A stretch of DNA of 64,000 nt from Stutzerimonas stutzeri (GCF_015291885.1 NZ_CP036186.1:3437001-3501000); one strand, 5' to 3'. Positions 30,149 through 40,865 are shown, numbered from the stretch's first letter. Numbers and translations are program-made. Notes: generated from the letters alone by a model not told the origin.

Positions 30149-30967
30149 ATGAGTACTGCGGTAGAGCCCTACCAAGCCGGCGTCTTCGACCTTACCCACA
30201 AGCTGACCGTGGAAAAACATGGTCACACTGCTCTCATCACCATCAATCATCCGCCAGCCAATACCTGGGACCGAGAGTCGCTGATCGGTCTCAAACAGGT
30301 AATTGAGCATCTCAACCACGACGATGACATCTACGCGCTGGTGATCTGTGGCCAGGGCGAGAAGTTCTTCAGTGCCGGTGCGGACCTGAAACTCTTCGCC
30401 GACGGCGATCGCAATAGAGCCCGAGAGATGGCACGACGCTTCGGCGAAGCCTTCGAGGCGCTACGCGACTTCCGTGGTGTTTCCATCGCCGCGATCAACG
30501 GCTTTGCCCTCGGCGGCGGTCTGGAATGCGCGCTAGCCTGCGATCTGCGGATCGCCGAGCAGCAGGCGCAGATGGGCTTGCCCGAGGCTTCAGTCGGGCT
30601 GCTGCCTTGTGCAGGCGGTACCCAGGCATTGGCCTGGCTGGTCGGTGAAGGCTGGGCCAAACGCATGATTCTCTGTGGCGAGCGCATCACGGCAGAAACC
30701 GCGTTGCGCATCGGCCTGGTGGAGCAGGTGGTCGAGCCGGGCCAGTCACGCGGCCACGCGCTGCTGCTTGCATCCCGCGTTGCAAGGCAAAGCCCGGTGG
30801 CGGTGCGCGCTATCAAACCGCTGATAGATAGCTCCCGCCAGCGTGTGCCTAACACACTAGCCGCTGCCGAGCGGGAGGCCTTTGTCGAGCTTTTCGAGGC
30901 AGAGGACACTCTAGAGGGCGTCAATGCCTTTCTCGAAAAACGAGACCCTCGCTGGCGCAACCGATGA
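30149..30967 (+). CDS. enoyl-CoA hydratase/isomerase family protein
   Basis: 272 residues, crotonase fold. Oxyanion-hole segments FFSAGADLKLFAD and FALGGGLECALACDLR, and the PEASVGLLPCAGG segment, keep both catalytic-type Glu residues, so hydratase activity is plausible. It would hydrate a 2-enoyl-CoA in fatty or branched acid breakdown. Followed after 59 bases by a second crotonase-fold gene. Confidence 0.9.
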   Translation: MSTAVEPYQAGVFDLTHKLTVEKHGHTALITINHPPANTWDRESLIGLKQVIEHLNHDDDIYALVICGQGEKFFSAGADLKLFADGDRNRAREMARRFGEAFEALRDFRGVSIAAINGFALGGGLECALACDLRIAEQQAQMGLPEASVGLLPCAGGTQALAWLVGEGWAKRMILCGERITAETALRIGLVEQVVEPGQSRGHALLLASRVARQSPVAVRAIKPLIDSSRQRVPNTLAAAEREAFVELFEAEDTLEGVNAFLEKRDPRWRNR

Positions 30968-31026
30968 GCACCCCACCACGCGCAGGGCCGTAAGCACTGC
31001 CCACAAAAATGAAACAGGTGTCGAGA

Positions 31027-32142
31027 ATGCCCATGCACGTCACCTTCGAGGAACGCCCTGCGCTGCACGGCTCGCGAATCGCCATTGCCACGCTGGACGC
31101 TGAGCAGCAGCTCAACGCGCTGAGCCTGCCAATGATCGAAGCGCTGCTCGACCAATTTCGCCACTGGGCCACGGCGCCAGCCGTGGTCTGTGTGCTCTTG
31201 CGAGGAAACGGCGCCAAGGCATTCTGTGCCGGTGGCGACGTCCGCCGACTTGCAGAGGCTTGTCGGGCCGAACCCGGGACCGTGCCGTCATTGGCCGAGC
31301 GTTTCTTCGCGGACGAGTACCGCCTTGTCCATCTGATGCACCACTACCCCAAGCCGTTGATCTGCTGGGGACACGGCCATGTCATAGGTGGCGGCATGGG
31401 CCTCCTACAAGCCGCAACGATCCGTATCGTTACGCCGAACAGTCGCCTGGCGATGCCGGAAGTCGCCATAGGCCTGCATCCCGATGTTGGTGCAAGCTGG
31501 TTCCTGCCGCGCGCCCCGGGAAAGCTGGGCCTGTTTCTAGGCCTCACGGGCACACAGCTCAATTCGCGCGACGCACTGGATATCGGTCTGGCCGATCGCT
31601 GCCTGATGGACGAGCAACAACCCGAACTGATCGAAGGGTTGGTACAGATCAACTGGCAGGAGCAGGCGGACCACCAGCTTCACAGCTTATTGCGAGCCTT
31701 TTCCAAGCAGGCAACACGACAAATGCCTGAGGCCCGCTTGCTACCGAGACGCGAGCGAATAGATGAATTGCTCGATGTGGCCGACCTGCCTCATGCCTGG
31801 CAAGCCTTGACCAGCTATCAGGACGACACGGATGAGCTATTCACCCAGACATCTCGCAACCTCGTAAGCGGCTGCCCGCTGAGCGCCCACCTGGTCTGGG
31901 CCCAGTTTCAGTACGGCACGAAGCGCTCGCTAACACAGGCCCTGCAGACGGAATACGCGCTAAGCCTTAACTGCTGCCGCCACCCCGAATTTGCCGAAGG
32001 CGTCCGAGCGCGGCTGATCGACAAGGACAACCATCCAACCTGGCATTGGAGCGACGTCCACAGCATCCCGCCAGCCGTCGTTCGCGCGCACTTCGAGCCC
32101 ACTTGGCCAGGGGCGCACCCGCTGACTGACCTGTCTGAATGA
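31027..32142 (+). CDS. 3-hydroxyisobutyryl-CoA hydrolase-like enoyl-CoA hydratase family protein
   Basis: 371 residues from the ATG at 31027 behind AGGTG; an upstream ATG at 31009 is possible. Crotonase motifs CAGGDVRRLAEAC, VIGGGMGLLQAA and PEVAIGLHPDVGASWFLPR match the HIBYL-CoA hydrolase branch, where GGGxGL replaces the hydratase GGGxE. Likely valine catabolism, paired with the preceding hydratase. Confidence 0.87.
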   Translation: MPMHVTFEERPALHGSRIAIATLDAEQQLNALSLPMIEALLDQFRHWATAPAVVCVLLRGNGAKAFCAGGDVRRLAEACRAEPGTVPSLAERFFADEYRLVHLMHHYPKPLICWGHGHVIGGGMGLLQAATIRIVTPNSRLAMPEVAIGLHPDVGASWFLPRAPGKLGLFLGLTGTQLNSRDALDIGLADRCLMDEQQPELIEGLVQINWQEQADHQLHSLLRAFSKQATRQMPEARLLPRRERIDELLDVADLPHAWQALTSYQDDTDELFTQTSRNLVSGCPLSAHLVWAQFQYGTKRSLTQALQTEYALSLNCCRHPEFAEGVRARLIDKDNHPTWHWSDVHSIPPAVVRAHFEPTWPGAHPLTDLSE

Positions 32143-32149
32143 CTATTCA

Positions 32150-32573
32150 TCAGCGACGATAGTAGTGGTGACGATAGTAGTGGTGGCGCCCCCCCTCGAT
32201 CGTATTGCGGGCGCAACCTATGATCGCGTCCATCCCTGATCAGCGGCGGCCGCTGGTGGCGATTTTCCTGGCGCCATTGCTGTCGCCGCTCGACGCCGCG
32301 GAGGCGATCGTAGTACTGAGGCGGTAACTGGCTCTGATAGCGTGGCGGCAGGTTGTGCTGGTACTGCGGATAATGGGAATAGGGGCTGCGTGGGTCGTAC
32401 TGACGCGGACGACTGTCCTGACGGTAGCCCCGGTTATACTGCTGCGGGCTCTGATTGAAATAGCGAGGGCTCTCGGCTTGAAAAACCCATACGCCGTCAC
32501 GTCGCTCGGCATGGGCCTGAAGGCTCAGAGCCCAACCAACGCAGAGAAAAATCAATAAAGAACGAATGCTCAT
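32150..32573 (-). CDS. secreted Arg/Tyr/Gln-rich protein with a frameshifted His/Tyr tail
   Basis: Signal peptide SLLIFLCVGWALSLQAHAER, then low-complexity sequence rich in Arg, Tyr, Gln and Pro (YFNQSPQQYNRGYRQDSRPR). Near the end, a run of seven G (minus strand; C at 32189-32195) shifts the frame: as read, the ORF runs on to 31908 antisense to the previous gene. With six G it would end GGRHHYYRHHYYRR-stop at 32150, a natural finish for this composition. Function unknown. Coordinates give the inferred intact gene. Confidence 0.6.
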
Positions 32574-32803
32574 GGAGCCACCTCCGAGGGTGTCACAGGC
32601 TTCTACCATCAGACCACAACCATGAGCCAGCTGCAGAAACAGCGGACAACCGGCAGGCGCGCCACGATATTCCGCGCCTCCAAGCGTCGCTCCATCACCG
32701 CGACGGGCCGCCGCACCTTGTATGGCTGCCGCTGCTTCCCGATAATAGCGGCCCTTTAGCCCCACGGCTCTCGCAGAGCGGACGGAACGGGAATAGACCC
32801 TAG

Positions 32804-33388
32804 ATGACCGAACTCGCCCTGATCATGGTTAGCGCCATCCTGGTCAACAATTTCGTGCTGGTGCAGTTCCTCGGTCTGTGCCCGTTCATGGGCGTCTCGA
32901 AGAAGATCGAGACCGCCATCGGCCTGTCGCTGGCCACCACCTTCGTGCTGACGCTTGCTGCCATGTGCAGCTACCTCGTCCAGCAGTATGTGCTCAAGCC
33001 GCTGGACCTCGAGTTTCTACGCACCATCAGTTTCATTCTGGTGATCGCGGTGACCGTTCAGTTCACCGAGATGGTGGTGAACAAGACCAGTCCGCTGCTG
33101 TACCGCGTACTCGGCATCTTTCTGCCGCTGATCACCACCAACTGCATCGTGCTCGGCGTGGCGCTGCTCAATGCCAACAAGGCCGAATTCACCTTTCTCA
33201 CTGCCACCGTCAACGGTTTCGCCGCGGGCCTGGGCTTTTCCCTGGTGCTGGTGCTGTTCGCCGCCATGCGCGAGCGCATCGCCATCGCCGACGTGCCGAA
33301 GTCGTTCCAGGGGGCGGCGATCGGCATGGTCACGGCCGGGCTGATGTCCCTGGCATTCATGGGCTTCACCGGGCTGATCAAGCTATGA
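32804..33388 (+). CDS. rsxA: Rsx/Rnf electron transport complex subunit A
   Basis: 194 residues, six membrane helices. [20 protein letters not shown] and the mid-protein [12 protein letters not shown] are family hallmarks of RnfA/NqrE. With RsxE it forms the membrane core that carries electrons across the bilayer. First of rsxABCDGE; the stop overlaps the rsxB start. Confidence 0.97.
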   Translation: MTELALIMVSAILVNNFVLVQFLGLCPFMGVSKKIETAIGLSLATTFVLTLAAMCSYLVQQYVLKPLDLEFLRTISFILVIAVTVQFTEMVVNKTSPLLYRVLGIFLPLITTNCIVLGVALLNANKAEFTFLTATVNGFAAGLGFSLVLVLFAAMRERIAIADVPKSFQGAAIGMVTAGLMSLAFMGFTGLIKL

Positions 33389-33960
33389 GCGCGGTTCTTA
33401 TCGCAGTGCTCGCACTGCTCGCCCTGTGCCTGCTTGGCGGTGCCATCCTCGGTTTCGCTGCCGTGCGCTTTCGCGTCGAGGGCGACCCCATCGCCGAGCA
33501 GATCAATGCATTGCTTCCGCAAACCCAATGCGGCCAGTGCGGCTATCCCGGCTGCAAGCCCTACGCCGAAGCCATTGCCGGCGGCGACAAGATCAACAAG
33601 TGCCCACCGGGCGGCGAAGCGACCATCCAAGCCCTGGCTGACCTGCTCGATGTCGAGGCGGAGCCGCTGGATGCCGAGGGTGGCGAAAAGCCGCAGATGG
33701 TCGCCTACATCCGCGAAGCCGAGTGCATCGGCTGCACCAAGTGCATCCAGGCCTGCCCGGTTGACGCCATCGTTGGTGCCGCGCGACAGATGCACACCGT
33801 GATCATTTCCGAATGCACCGGCTGCGACCTGTGTGTCGAACCCTGCCCGGTGGACTGCATCGACATGATCGAAGTCGGCAGCAACCTGCAGAGCTGGAAA
33901 TGGAACCGGCCGCTGGCGCCCGGCCAGCTGATCGCGACTGATCGGGAGCAGGCCGCATGA
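33385..33960 (+). CDS. rsxB: Rsx/Rnf complex subunit B, ferredoxin-type
   Basis: 191 residues. An N-terminal membrane helix, a [4Fe-4S] motif with CGQCGYPGC, and two ferredoxin clusters ([14 protein letters not shown] and [14 protein letters not shown]). It passes electrons within the complex. Both ends overlap neighbours by four bases (ATGA). Confidence 0.97.
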   Translation: MSAVLIAVLALLALCLLGGAILGFAAVRFRVEGDPIAEQINALLPQTQCGQCGYPGCKPYAEAIAGGDKINKCPPGGEATIQALADLLDVEAEPLDAEGGEKPQMVAYIREAECIGCTKCIQACPVDAIVGAARQMHTVIISECTGCDLCVEPCPVDCIDMIEVGSNLQSWKWNRPLAPGQLIATDREQAA

Positions 33961-36815
33961 CCGTACTAAAGATCTGGGACATCCACGGTGGCATCCATCC
34001 ACCGGAGCACAAGGACCTGTCCAACCGCACGCCGATCCAGCCGGCCCCGCTGCCCAAGCGTTTGGTCCTGCCTCTGGCGCAACATCTCGGTGCTCCGGCC
34101 GAGCCCTGCGTCACCCTTGGCGAATACGTACTCAAAGGCCAACAGATCGCTGTCGCCAGCGGGTTCGTCAGCGCGCCGCTGCATGCTCCGACCTCCGGTA
34201 AGGTCAGCTTCATCGGACCGCAGCCCTACCCGCATGTATCAGGCATGCTCGCTAACGCGATCGTCATCGACAGCGATGGCGAAGACAAATGGATCGACCT
34301 GCATCCGCAGCCGGATTACCGTGAACTCGAGCGCCCTGCCCTGCTCGAGCTGATTCGCCAGGCTGGCATCAGCGGCCTTGGCGGCGCTGGCTTCCCCACC
34401 GCCGTGAAGCTCTGCCCACCGCCGACCCAGACGATCCGCACGCTGATCATCAACGGCACTGAGTGCGAACCCTACATCACCGCCGATGACCTGCTGATGC
34501 GTGAAAAAGCCGCCCAGTTGGTAGCAGGTATCGAGATTCTCGCGCATCTGATTCAGCCGCAAGAGGTACTGATCGGTATCGAGGACAACAAGCCCGAAGC
34601 TATCTCCGCAGTGCGGGCGGCCATCGGCGAGCGCCCCTTCACGTTGAAGGTTTTTCCGACCAAGTACCCGTCCGGCGGCGAAAAACAGCTGATCCAGATT
34701 CTCACCGGAGAAGAGGTGCCCAGTGGTGGCCTGCCAGCGGATATCGGCATGCTCTGCCAGAACGTCGGCACCTGCGTCGCCATCCACGACGCGGTACTGC
34801 TCGGCAAGCCGCTGATTTCGCGCATCACCACCCTCACCGGCGAAGCGCTGGCGCGGCCGATGAACGTCGAGGTATTGATCGGCACCCTCGTGGATGAGCT
34901 ACTGGCCTTCGCTGGTCTCGATCAGCACAGGCTCAACCGTTTGATCATGGGCGGCCCGATGATGGGCTTCACCCTACCGTCCCTTGAGGTACCGGTGGTC
35001 AAGACCACCAACTGCCTGCTGGCCAGCACGCTTGAAGAACTGCCGCCGCCGCCACCAGCGCTGCCGTGCATCCGTTGCGGAGAGTGCGCCGAGGCCTGCC
35101 CGGTCAGCCTGCTGCCGCAGCAGCTGCATTTCTTTGCCCTCGGCCAGGAGCATGAGCAGCTCAAGGCCCATAACCTGTTCGACTGCATCGAGTGTGGTGC
35201 CTGCGCATACGTTTGCCCATCCAGCCTCCCATTGGTGCAGTACTACCGGGCGGCCAAGGGGGAGATTCGCGAGCTGGAGCAGAAGCAGCAGAAGGCCGAA
35301 CACTCCAAGCAGCGCTTCGAACTGCGCCAGGAGCGTCTGCGCCGTGCCGAGGAACAGAAGGAAGCCGAGCGCAAGGCCCGTGCCGATCGAGCAGCAAGGG
35401 CGAAGGCCGCACAAAGCGAAACCGCGCCAGTCGCCACCGCTCCGGGCTCGGCACAGAAGGTCGGTCTCTCTGAAACGCAGAAGAAACTCAAGATCGAGGC
35501 CAGCATGGCCCAGGTCGCCTTGAAGAAGGCTGAAAAGCAGCTAGCCACCCACGCCACTGCCGAACTGGAAGCCCAGGTTGCCGACCTGCGTGCCGCCGCC
35601 GAGGCCGCACAGCGCGCGCTGGATTCCGCGATACAAGCAGATGCCATCGCCCCGGATGTGGCGTCAGCACCAGACGACGAGGCTCTGAAGAAGGCCAAGA
35701 TCGAAGCCGCCATGCTCAAGGCGCAGATCCGCAAGCTGGAGAAGCTTGAAGCACCGGATGACGGTCAGCAGACTGAGCTCGCCCGCCTGCGTCAGCAACT
35801 GAGCGAAGCCGAGCAGGCGTTGAGCGCCGCGCAGAGTGCCGCGCCCGCACCCGCCGCCAAGCCAGCGGACGACGAGACTCTGAAGAAGGCCAAGATCGAA
35901 GCCGCCATGCTCAAGGCGCAGATCCGCAAGCTGGAGAAGCTCGAAGCACTAGATGACGATCAGCAGACTGAGCTCGCCCGCCTGCGTCAGCAATTGAGCG
36001 AAGCCGAGCGGGCGTTGAGCGCCGCGCAGAGTGCCGCGCCGGCACCCGCCGCCAAGCCGGCCGATGACGACGCACTGAAAAAGGCCAAGATCGATGCCGC
36101 CATGCTCAAGGCGCAGATCCGCAAGCTGGAGAAGCTCGAAGCACTAGATGACGATCAGCAGACTGAGCTCGCCCGCCTGCGTCAGCAACTGAACGAAGCC
36201 GAACAGGCGCTGAGCGCCGCGCAGAGTGCAGCGCCGGCACCCGCCGCCAAGCCAGCGGACGACGAGGCACTGAAAAAGGCCAAGATCGAAGCCGCCATGC
36301 TCAAGGCGCAGATCCGCAAACTAGAGAAAGTCGAGACGCCGGATGACGATCAGCAGGCCGAGCTCGCCCACCTGCGTCAGCAACTACACGAAGCCGAGCA
36401 GGTCCTCAGCGCCGCGCAGACTACCGCGTCAACACCAGCCGCCAAGCCAGCCGCTGACGATGCGCTAAAGAAAGCCAAGATCGAACTGGCGATGAAGCGC
36501 TCCGAGCTCAAGAAAGCCGAGAAAGCTGGCGCCGAAGAGCCGGAGCTCAGTCGCCTGCGTGATGCGCTGAGCGCAGCGGAGCAGGCCCTGCACGCCGCCG
36601 AGGATGCTGCGCAAAAACCTGCGCCCGAGCTGGTGCGAACCAGCAAGCCGGGAGTCGATGAGCGCCAGCGCGCGCTCAAGACTGAGCTCGCTTTTGCCCG
36701 AGCCGATCTGCGCAAACTCGAGCGCGACGAGAGCGCAGAGCCCTCCGTTATGGACGCTGCCCGCGCACGGTTGAGCGAAGCGGAACGCCAGATGGCGGAA
36801 TATCAGGACTCATGA
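33957..36815 (+). CDS. rsxC: Rsx/Rnf complex subunit C with long repeat-containing C-terminal tail
   Basis: 952 residues. The N-terminal 430 have the NADH/FMN-binding RnfC domain ([35 protein letters not shown]) and two [4Fe-4S] motifs ([26 protein letters not shown]). The rest is a Lys/Glu/Ala-rich coiled coil with four 65-residue tandem units from residue 577. RsxC accepts electrons from or gives them to NAD(H). Long Ala/Lys tails occur in several gammaproteobacterial RsxC proteins; these units are unusually regular. Confidence 0.95.
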   Translation: MTVLKIWDIHGGIHPPEHKDLSNRTPIQPAPLPKRLVLPLAQHLGAPAEPCVTLGEYVLKGQQIAVASGFVSAPLHAPTSGKVSFIGPQPYPHVSGMLANAIVIDSDGEDKWIDLHPQPDYRELERPALLELIRQAGISGLGGAGFPTAVKLCPPPTQTIRTLIINGTECEPYITADDLLMREKAAQLVAGIEILAHLIQPQEVLIGIEDNKPEAISAVRAAIGERPFTLKVFPTKYPSGGEKQLIQILTGEEVPSGGLPADIGMLCQNVGTCVAIHDAVLLGKPLISRITTLTGEALARPMNVEVLIGTLVDELLAFAGLDQHRLNRLIMGGPMMGFTLPSLEVPVVKTTNCLLASTLEELPPPPPALPCIRCGECAEACPVSLLPQQLHFFALGQEHEQLKAHNLFDCIECGACAYVCPSSLPLVQYYRAAKGEIRELEQKQQKAEHSKQRFELRQERLRRAEEQKEAERKARADRAARAKAAQSETAPVATAPGSAQKVGLSETQKKLKIEASMAQVALKKAEKQLATHATAELEAQVADLRAAAEAAQRALDSAIQADAIAPDVASAPDDEALKKAKIEAAMLKAQIRKLEKLEAPDDGQQTELARLRQQLSEAEQALSAAQSAAPAPAAKPADDETLKKAKIEAAMLKAQIRKLEKLEALDDDQQTELARLRQQLSEAERALSAAQSAAPAPAAKPADDDALKKAKIDAAMLKAQIRKLEKLEALDDDQQTELARLRQQLNEAEQALSAAQSAAPAPAAKPADDEALKKAKIEAAMLKAQIRKLEKVETPDDDQQAELAHLRQQLHEAEQVLSAAQTTASTPAAKPAADDALKKAKIELAMKRSELKKAEKAGAEEPELSRLRDALSAAEQALHAAEDAAQKPAPELVRTSKPGVDERQRALKTELAFARADLRKLERDESAEPSVMDAARARLSEAERQMAEYQDS
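35685..36464 (+). repeat. four 195-bp in-frame tandem repeats in rsxC
   Basis: Unit starts (CTGAA-AAGGCC) at 35685, 35880, 36075 and 36270, exactly 195 bases apart, and a degenerate fifth start at 36465. Each unit encodes 65 residues: [19 protein letters not shown], an acidic linker, [20 protein letters not shown], then an Ala/Pro hinge. Confidence 0.95.
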
Positions 36816-36880
36816 ACCCACGGTTCGAAACGGCACCAGCCTTCGTCGCCTGGGTGAGATACCAACAAGATCGGATACAA

Positions 36881-36904
36881 GGCGTAGGCTGCCTGGCCTA
36901 CACC
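36881..36904 (+). repeat. hairpin in the rsxC-rsxD gap
   Basis: GGCGTAGGC, TGCCTG, GCCTACACC: nine pairs with one mismatch, in the only sizeable gap (117 bases) of the rsx operon. CTGGGTG at 36850 can also pair with CACCCAG at 36901, so alternative folds exist. Confidence 0.4.
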
Positions 36905-36932
36905 CAGCCAACGCTTTAGAACCGGAGAGCCA

Positions 36933-37961
36933 ATGGCCCTGCCCCGCATCACTTCGCCCCATGCCAAGGGCCCCAGCCGTACCCAGCGCGTCATGCTGCT
37001 GGTGCTCGCGGCCACCCTACCCGGCGTGGTCGTGCTGACCTGGCTTTACGGTGCAGGTACGTTGATCAACCTCGCCTGGGCTTGCCTGGCCGCACTCGGT
37101 TTCGAAGCAGCCATTCTGAAGCTGCGCCAGCGCCCTGTAGGTTTTTTTCTCCGCGATGGCAGCGTGCTGGTTACCGCGGTGCTGCTGGCCCTCGCGTTGC
37201 CACCCTACTCACCCTGGTGGCTGACGCTGATTGCAACCGGCTGCGCGGTGGTCTTCGGCAAACAGCTGTATGGCGGCCTCGGCCAGAACCCCTTTAACCC
37301 GGCGATGATCGGCTACGTGGTGGTGCTGATTTCCTTCCCGGTCGAAATGACCACCTGGCCTGTGCCGCACAGCGTTGGATTGGGCGCCGGCCTGCAGCAC
37401 ATCCTCGGTATCGCCTCGCTGCCCGATGGCTGGACTCAGGCCACGGCGCTCGACGTACTGAAGGTGAACAAAAGCCTGACCATCGACGAGTTGTGGAGCA
37501 ACCCGGCGTTCGGCCACTTCGGCGGCATCGGTTCGGAAGTGGTGAATCTGGCATTCCTGGCCGGCGGCCTGTTCTTGCTGCACAAAAGGCTGTTCAGCTG
37601 GCACGCGCCGGTCGGTATGCTCGCTGCCCTGGTGTTAATGAGTCTGGTGTTCTGGAACGGCTCAGGCTCCGATAGCAACGGCTCGCCGTTGTTCCATCTG
37701 CTCAGCGGCGCCACCATGCTCGGCGCATTCTTCATCGTTACAGATCCGGTCAGCAGCGCCACCAGCCCGCGTGGGCGCCTTATCTTCGGTGCCGGTGTCG
37801 GAATTCTGGTCTATGTCATCCGCGCCTGGGGTGGTTATCCGGACGGCGTGGCCTTCGGGGTACTGCTGATGAACCTGGCGGCACCTACCATCGACTACTA
37901 CACCCGCCCGCGCACCTACGGCCACCGTAAGGCTGAGCGCGGCTTCAAGCTGGGCGAATGA
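36933..37961 (+). CDS. rsxD: Rsx/Rnf complex subunit D
   Basis: 342 residues, polytopic. The flavinylation box [20 protein letters not shown] has the Thr that carries covalent FMN in RnfD/Nqr[16 protein letters not shown] is also typical. The start has an ACCGGAGAG ribosome site. rsxG begins two bases after its stop. Confidence 0.97.
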   Translation: MALPRITSPHAKGPSRTQRVMLLVLAATLPGVVVLTWLYGAGTLINLAWACLAALGFEAAILKLRQRPVGFFLRDGSVLVTAVLLALALPPYSPWWLTLIATGCAVVFGKQLYGGLGQNPFNPAMIGYVVVLISFPVEMTTWPVPHSVGLGAGLQHILGIASLPDGWTQATALDVLKVNKSLTIDELWSNPAFGHFGGIGSEVVNLAFLAGGLFLLHKRLFSWHAPVGMLAALVLMSLVFWNGSGSDSNGSPLFHLLSGATMLGAFFIVTDPVSSATSPRGRLIFGAGVGILVYVIRAWGGYPDGVAFGVLLMNLAAPTIDYYTRPRTYGHRKAERGFKLGE

Positions 37962-37962
37962 C

Positions 37963-38736
37963 ATGATGCTTCCGGAAATCAGCCGTTCCATGCTGAAGAA
38001 CGCCGCGGTGCTGGGCCTGTTCGCAATTGTCACCGTAGGCGCGGTGACGCTGCTTCAGCAGGGAACCGCCGAACGCATTCAGGCCGCCGAACGCGCCGCA
38101 CAGGTTCGCGCACTGGGTGAAATTTTGCCCGCAGGCAGTTATGACAATCACCTGCTCGACGACAGTGTGCTGATTCAGGACCGCCTGCTCGGCAATAGAA
38201 GTCCGCTGCCCGCTTATGTCGCGATCAAGGATGGTCGCCCGAGCGCCGTAATCCTCCAGGCCATCGCGCCCGACGGCTACAGCGGTGCGATTCATCTGTT
38301 GGTGGGCATTCACGCCGACGGCAGGGTCGCCGGTGTCCGGGTCATCGGCCATCGTGAAACGCCAGGCCTGGGCGACAAGATCGAATTGGCGAAGAGTCCG
38401 TGGATTCGCAGTTTCGATGGCAAGTCGCTGAGCAGTCCGGCGGCTGAAGGCTGGGCAGTGAAGAAGGACCGCGGCGAGTTCGACCAATTCGCTGGCGCCA
38501 CCATCACCCCCCGTGCCGTCGTCGGCGCCGTGCACCGCGCCTTGCAGTACTTCGATGCGCACAAGGCTGAGCTGCTGACAACCGGCGGCGAAGCGATCGA
38601 GGACACTGGCGCCGCCCTGGAACGCCGCAGCGAACCTGAGGAAACCACCGTGCATTCCCGGGCCGGCAGTGCCGGCACGCGCGACGAACTGCGCACCACC
38701 GAGCCTGAAGCCGAGCCGCAAGGGGATCAGCCATGA
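37963..38736 (+). CDS. rsxG: Rsx/Rnf complex subunit G
   Basis: 257 residues. One N-terminal membrane helix ([16 protein letters not shown]) and a periplasmic FMN-binding domain with [15 protein letters not shown], the site of covalent FMN in RnfG. The C-terminal 40 residues are an acidic extension. A second ATG follows immediately (37966). Overlaps rsxE by four bases. Confidence 0.95.
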   Translation: MMLPEISRSMLKNAAVLGLFAIVTVGAVTLLQQGTAERIQAAERAAQVRALGEILPAGSYDNHLLDDSVLIQDRLLGNRSPLPAYVAIKDGRPSAVILQAIAPDGYSGAIHLLVGIHADGRVAGVRVIGHRETPGLGDKIELAKSPWIRSFDGKSLSSPAAEGWAVKKDRGEFDQFAGATITPRAVVGAVHRALQYFDAHKAELLTTGGEAIEDTGAALERRSEPEETTVHSRAGSAGTRDELRTTEPEAEPQGDQP

Positions 38737-39446
38737 GCACACCCAGCTATAGCGAATTGACCGTCAACGGTCTGTGGAAGAACAACCCGGCACTGGTGCA
38801 GCTGCTCGGGCTCTGCCCGCTGCTCGGCGTCAGCAACTCGGCGGTCAACGCCCTCGGACTCGGCCTGGCGACAATGCTGGTGCTGACCTGTTCGAACATC
38901 GGCGTCTCACTGGTGCGCGGGGTGGTCAATACCGCGGTACGTCTGCCGGCATTCGTGATGATCATCGCTGCGCTGACCACCTGCATCGAGCTGCTGATGC
39001 AGGCCTTTACCTACGAGCTGTATCAGATCCTCGGCATTTTCATCCCGCTGATCACCACCAACTGCGTGATCCTTGGACGCGCCGACGGTTTCGCCGCCAA
39101 GCACAACCCGCTGATCGCGGGCTTCGATGGTCTGGTCATGGGCGTGGGCTTCTGTCTGGTTCTGGTGGTACTCGGCGGCCTGCGCGAACTGTTCGGGACC
39201 GGCGCGCTGTTTGCGAACATGCACTTGCTGTTCGGCCCGGTCGCCGCTGACTGGCAGATCACTCTGTTCAGCGACTACAAGGGCTTTCTGCTGGCGATCC
39301 TGCCGCCGGGTGCATTCATCGTGCTCGGCCTGTTGATCGCCCTGAAGAACCGTATCGACCAGCAACTCGCAGAACGCGCCCGCGCTGCACAACCCACCGC
39401 TCCGTCTGCCAGCCGCCGCGTGCGCGTGACCGGCGTGATCGAGTGA
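38733..39446 (+). CDS. rsxE: Rsx/Rnf complex subunit E
   Basis: 237 residues, six membrane helices, with [17 protein letters not shown] and [20 protein letters not shown], the counterpart of RsxA. In E. coli the Rsx complex keeps SoxR reduced; in other bacteria Rnf couples ferredoxin and NAD to ion pumping. nth follows after ten bases. Confidence 0.97.
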   Translation: MSTPSYSELTVNGLWKNNPALVQLLGLCPLLGVSNSAVNALGLGLATMLVLTCSNIGVSLVRGVVNTAVRLPAFVMIIAALTTCIELLMQAFTYELYQILGIFIPLITTNCVILGRADGFAAKHNPLIAGFDGLVMGVGFCLVLVVLGGLRELFGTGALFANMHLLFGPVAADWQITLFSDYKGFLLAILPPGAFIVLGLLIALKNRIDQQLAERARAAQPTAPSASRRVRVTGVIE

Positions 39447-39456
39447 GCTTGGCGCG

Positions 39457-40095
39457 ATGAATGCCGAAAAACGTCGGGAGATCTTCCGCCGCCTGCATGA
39501 AGACAATCCCGAGCCGAAGACAGAGCTGGCCTACAGCACCCCCTTCGAATTGCTCATTGCTGTGATCCTTTCAGCCCAGGCCACCGACGTCGGAGTCAAC
39601 AAGGCCACGGCCAGGCTCTACCCCGTGGCCAACACCCCGGAGGCGATCTACGCGCTCGGCTACGACGGCCTATGCGAGTACATCCGCACCATCGGCCTAT
39701 ATCCGAGCAAGGCGAAGAACGTCATCGAGACCTGCCGCATCCTGATCGAGAAGCACGGCAGCCAGGTACCGGACAATCGCGAAGCCCTGGAAGCCCTGCC
39801 CGGTGTGGGCCGCAAAACTGCCAACGTGGTACTGAACACGGCGTTCCGCCAATTCACCATGGCGGTGGACACGCACATCTTTCGGGTCAGCAACCGCACA
39901 GGCATCGCCCCAGGCAAGAATGTCTTGGAGGTCGAGCGAAAGTTGATCCGCTTCGTGCCCAAGGATTACCTGCTCGATGCTCACCATTGGTTGATCCTGC
40001 ACGGACGCTATGTCTGCAAGGCACGCAAACCCCAATGTGGCAGCTGCCGGATCGAGGACCTGTGCGAATACAAGCATAAGACGTCGGACGATTGA
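39457..40095 (+). CDS. nth: endonuclease III
   Basis: 212 residues. Helix-hairpin-helix LPGVGRKTANVVLNTAF with the catalytic Lys, the Asp in VDTHIFRVSNRTG, and the [4Fe-4S] loop C-x6-C-x2-C-x5-C (CKARKPQCGSCRIEDLC). It excises oxidised pyrimidines. Nth is regularly the last gene of rsx/rnf operons. Confidence 0.98.
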   Translation: MNAEKRREIFRRLHEDNPEPKTELAYSTPFELLIAVILSAQATDVGVNKATARLYPVANTPEAIYALGYDGLCEYIRTIGLYPSKAKNVIETCRILIEKHGSQVPDNREALEALPGVGRKTANVVLNTAFRQFTMAVDTHIFRVSNRTGIAPGKNVLEVERKLIRFVPKDYLLDAHHWLILHGRYVCKARKPQCGSCRIEDLCEYKHKTSDD

Positions 40096-40137
40096 GCGCG
40101 CTAGTGAAAAGCTTGCAACACGATTGAAAAAAACTTT

Positions 40138-40166
40138 TTTACCGGCTTCGATTTTGCGGCTATAAG
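40138..40166 (+). promoter_or_regulatory. candidate sigma-70 promoter for the small acidic protein
   Basis: TTTACC (40138-40143), 17 bases, TATAAG (40161-40166), 37 bases before the GTG start at 40204. A/T-rich tracts just upstream could act as an UP element. Confidence 0.45.
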
Positions 40167-40203
40167 GTGCGCCAAGAGCGCCCCGTAGCCTTGGAGTGAA
40201 CAA

Positions 40204-40383
40204 GTGGCCGAGAAAGAAGACATTCAGATCGAAGACGATTTCATCGCCGAAGATGACGATGAGAGCAGTGAAGCTCCCGTCGAGGTCGCCAAGACCAATC
40301 TGACCAAGCGTCGAATCATCGACAACCTGCTGGAGGAACGCCGCCTGCAGAAGCAGTTGAACGACTTCGACTTCGATCTATAA
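40204..40383 (+). CDS. small acidic protein conserved next to nth in Pseudomonas
   Basis: 59 residues from a GTG start with the ribosome site TTGGAGTGAAC. An acidic first half (IQIEDDFIAEDDDESSEAPV) and a basic helical second half (LTKRRIIDNLLEERRLQKQL) ending DFDFDL. A protein of this kind lies in the same place in P. aeruginosa; function unknown. It has its own promoter match and a strong terminator, so it is probably expressed alone. Confidence 0.75.
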   Translation: MAEKEDIQIEDDFIAEDDDESSEAPVEVAKTNLTKRRIIDNLLEERRLQKQLNDFDFDL

Positions 40384-40387
40384 ACGA

Positions 40388-40410
40388 AAAAAGCCCCGAA
40401 AGGGGCTTTT
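40388..40410 (+). terminator. bidirectional intrinsic terminator
   Basis: AAAAGCCCC, GAAA, GGGGCTTTT with T-runs on both strands. It serves the small acidic gene on the plus strand and gloA on the minus strand. Confidence 0.93.
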
Positions 40411-40423
40411 TCATATTCGTCGA

Positions 40424-40816
40424 TCAGTCGGCGCGCTTGGGCGAAAGCAGTTCAATCTTGTAACCGTCCGGGTCCTCGACGAACGCCAGGATGCTGGAGC
40501 CGTGCATCATCGGTCCCGGCTCGCGGGTGATCTTGCCGCCACGGGCACGAATGTCCTCGCAGGCCTTGTAGACATCTTCCACTTCCAGGGCGATATGGCC
40601 GTAGCCATTGCCCAGCTCGTACGTCTCGACACCCCAGTTATGGGTCAATTCGATCACACTGTTATGTGCCTCGTCGCCGTAGCCGACGAAGGCCAGGGTG
40701 AATTTCCCGTCCGGATAGTCTTTGCGGCGCAGCAGGGTCATGCCCAACACTTCGGTATAGAAGGCGATGGACTTTTCCATATCGCCGACACGCAGCATGG
40801 TATGCAGCAGTCTCAT
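40424..40816 (-). CDS. gloA: lactoylglutathione lyase (glyoxalase I)
   Basis: 130 residues. The four metal ligands of the Ni-type enzyme are present: His5, Glu56, His74 and Glu122. It converts the methylglyoxal-glutathione hemithioacetal to S-lactoylglutathione. Downstream of argG on the same strand, separated by a hairpin. Confidence 0.96.
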   Translation of the reverse strand: MRLLHTMLRVGDMEKSIAFYTEVLGMTLLRRKDYPDGKFTLAFVGYGDEAHNSVIELTHNWGVETYELGNGYGHIALEVEDVYKACEDIRARGGKITREPGPMMHGSSILAFVEDPDGYKIELLSPKRAD

Positions 40817-40865
40817 GATTCAGGTCTCCTCGTTCGGCAGCGCTTGTGGCAGTGCAGAAAGTACA

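Noticed and set aside
31908..32765. 285-residue protein on the minus strand
   Set aside because: Only the middle part has signal-peptide and composition logic; the ends are out-of-place antisense readings caused by the G7 frame change and a far upstream start.
40096..40203. Small RNA gene between nth and the acidic protein
   Set aside because: A good -10 and a strong ribosome site with GTG start explain the region as a normal gene leader.
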